From: Candidatus Zophobacter franzmannii
GTDB taxonomy: Bacteria; Cloacimonadota; Cloacimonadia; Cloacimonadales; JAFGVF01
Direction: 5' to 3'
Assembly: GCA_030765245.1 (NCBI GenBank)
Contig: JAVCCX010000435.1
Coordinates: 1 to 5,696, forward strand
DNA: 5,696 bases
Shown: positions 5,630 through 5,696 of the stretch, piece after piece
How the letters are laid out: each line of letters begins with the position of its first letter
Position numbering within the stretch: position 1 is the first letter of the stretch
The notes under the pieces: generated by a model
The model's database searches: none
What the model was told of the DNA's origin: nothing
What the model saw: the letters and a program-made list of their open reading frames with translations, nothing else
Program-made: the position numbers and the translations under genes

Positions 5630-5650
5630 TTATACACAAATTGTGTATAA
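5630..5650. promoter_or_regulatory. Inverted pair of DnaA-box-like sites
   Basis: TTATACACAA (5630-5639) and TTGTGTATAA (5641-5650) form a perfect 10-bp inverted repeat around a single A. Each arm contains TTATACACA, which fits the DnaA-box consensus TTATNCACA and equals the R2 box of E. coli oriC. The surrounding 100 bases are very AT-rich, and tandem 11-base repeats begin 13 bases further on. It may be part of a replication origin, a DnaA-regulated promoter, or the operator of a gene to the right of the window. Confidence 0.45.
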
Positions 5651-5662
5651 CTTAGTGGTTTC

Positions 5663-5695
5663 ATTAAGGGTCAATTAAGGGTCAATTAAGTGTCT
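5663..5695. repeat. Three tandem 11-base repeats
   Basis: ATTAAGGGTCA occurs at 5663-5673 and 5674-5684 exactly, and a third copy at 5685-5695 (ATTAAGTGTCT) differs at two positions. The 11-base period puts each copy on nearly the same face of the helix. The array lies at the very end of the window and may continue beyond it. Next to the paired DnaA-box-like sites it resembles iterons or an unwinding element, but a multi-copy regulator site is equally possible. Confidence 0.6.
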
Positions 5696-5696
5696 A

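Overview
The window is AT-rich, densely packed bacterial DNA. The organism looks Gram-negative: it carries the wreck of a TonB-dependent outer-membrane receptor. The TrmD motif variants (GHYKDVDQRV in place of the proteobacterial GRYEGIDERV) resemble the Bacteroidetes/FCB side of the tree. A COG4752-type SPOUT protein lies between trmD and rplS. I would guess an FCB-related lineage such as Cloacimonadota, but this is inference from motifs only.

Left edge (1-571): no intact gene. On the minus strand one reading frame runs from an ATG at 353 off the left edge, broken by only two nearby stops (TAG 240-242, TGA 228-230), then open for 75 codons. Two similar GC-rich hairpins (135-163, 260-280) lie inside it. 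From about 365 to 571 is the upstream region of the ribosomal operon, with two promoter candidates and an unusual density of inverted repeats, some mutually exclusive.

Centre (572-3272): a compact plus-strand operon, rpsP - khpA - rimM - trmD - SPOUT methyltransferase-like gene - rplS. Neighbours overlap or nearly touch, and a strong intrinsic terminator (3248-3272) closes the operon. It joins two ribosomal proteins (S16, L19), a 30S maturation factor (RimM), a small KH RNA-binding protein, the tRNA m1G37 methyltransferase and a second, uncharacterised SPOUT protein. All serve ribosome or tRNA maturation.

Right of centre (3273-4336): a decayed TonB-dependent receptor whose plug-like, barrel and C-terminal pieces lie in four successive frame segments, with one in-frame stop, frameshifts and a probable internal deletion. 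It has no intact gene function.

Right end (4337-5696): a minus-strand Mrp/NBP35-type Fe-S carrier ATPase, with its terminator at 4337-4362. Then come about 470 bases without a convincing gene. This stretch ends in two inverted TTATACACA boxes (the DnaA-box consensus TTATNCACA) followed by three tandem 11-base repeats, an arrangement resembling part of a replication origin or a multi-site operator.

No RNA gene, CRISPR array or recognisable insertion sequence was found. The core genes are ordinary. The less explained material is the left-edge interrupted frame, the rpsP leader, the SPOUT gene and the DnaA-box/tandem-repeat cluster.
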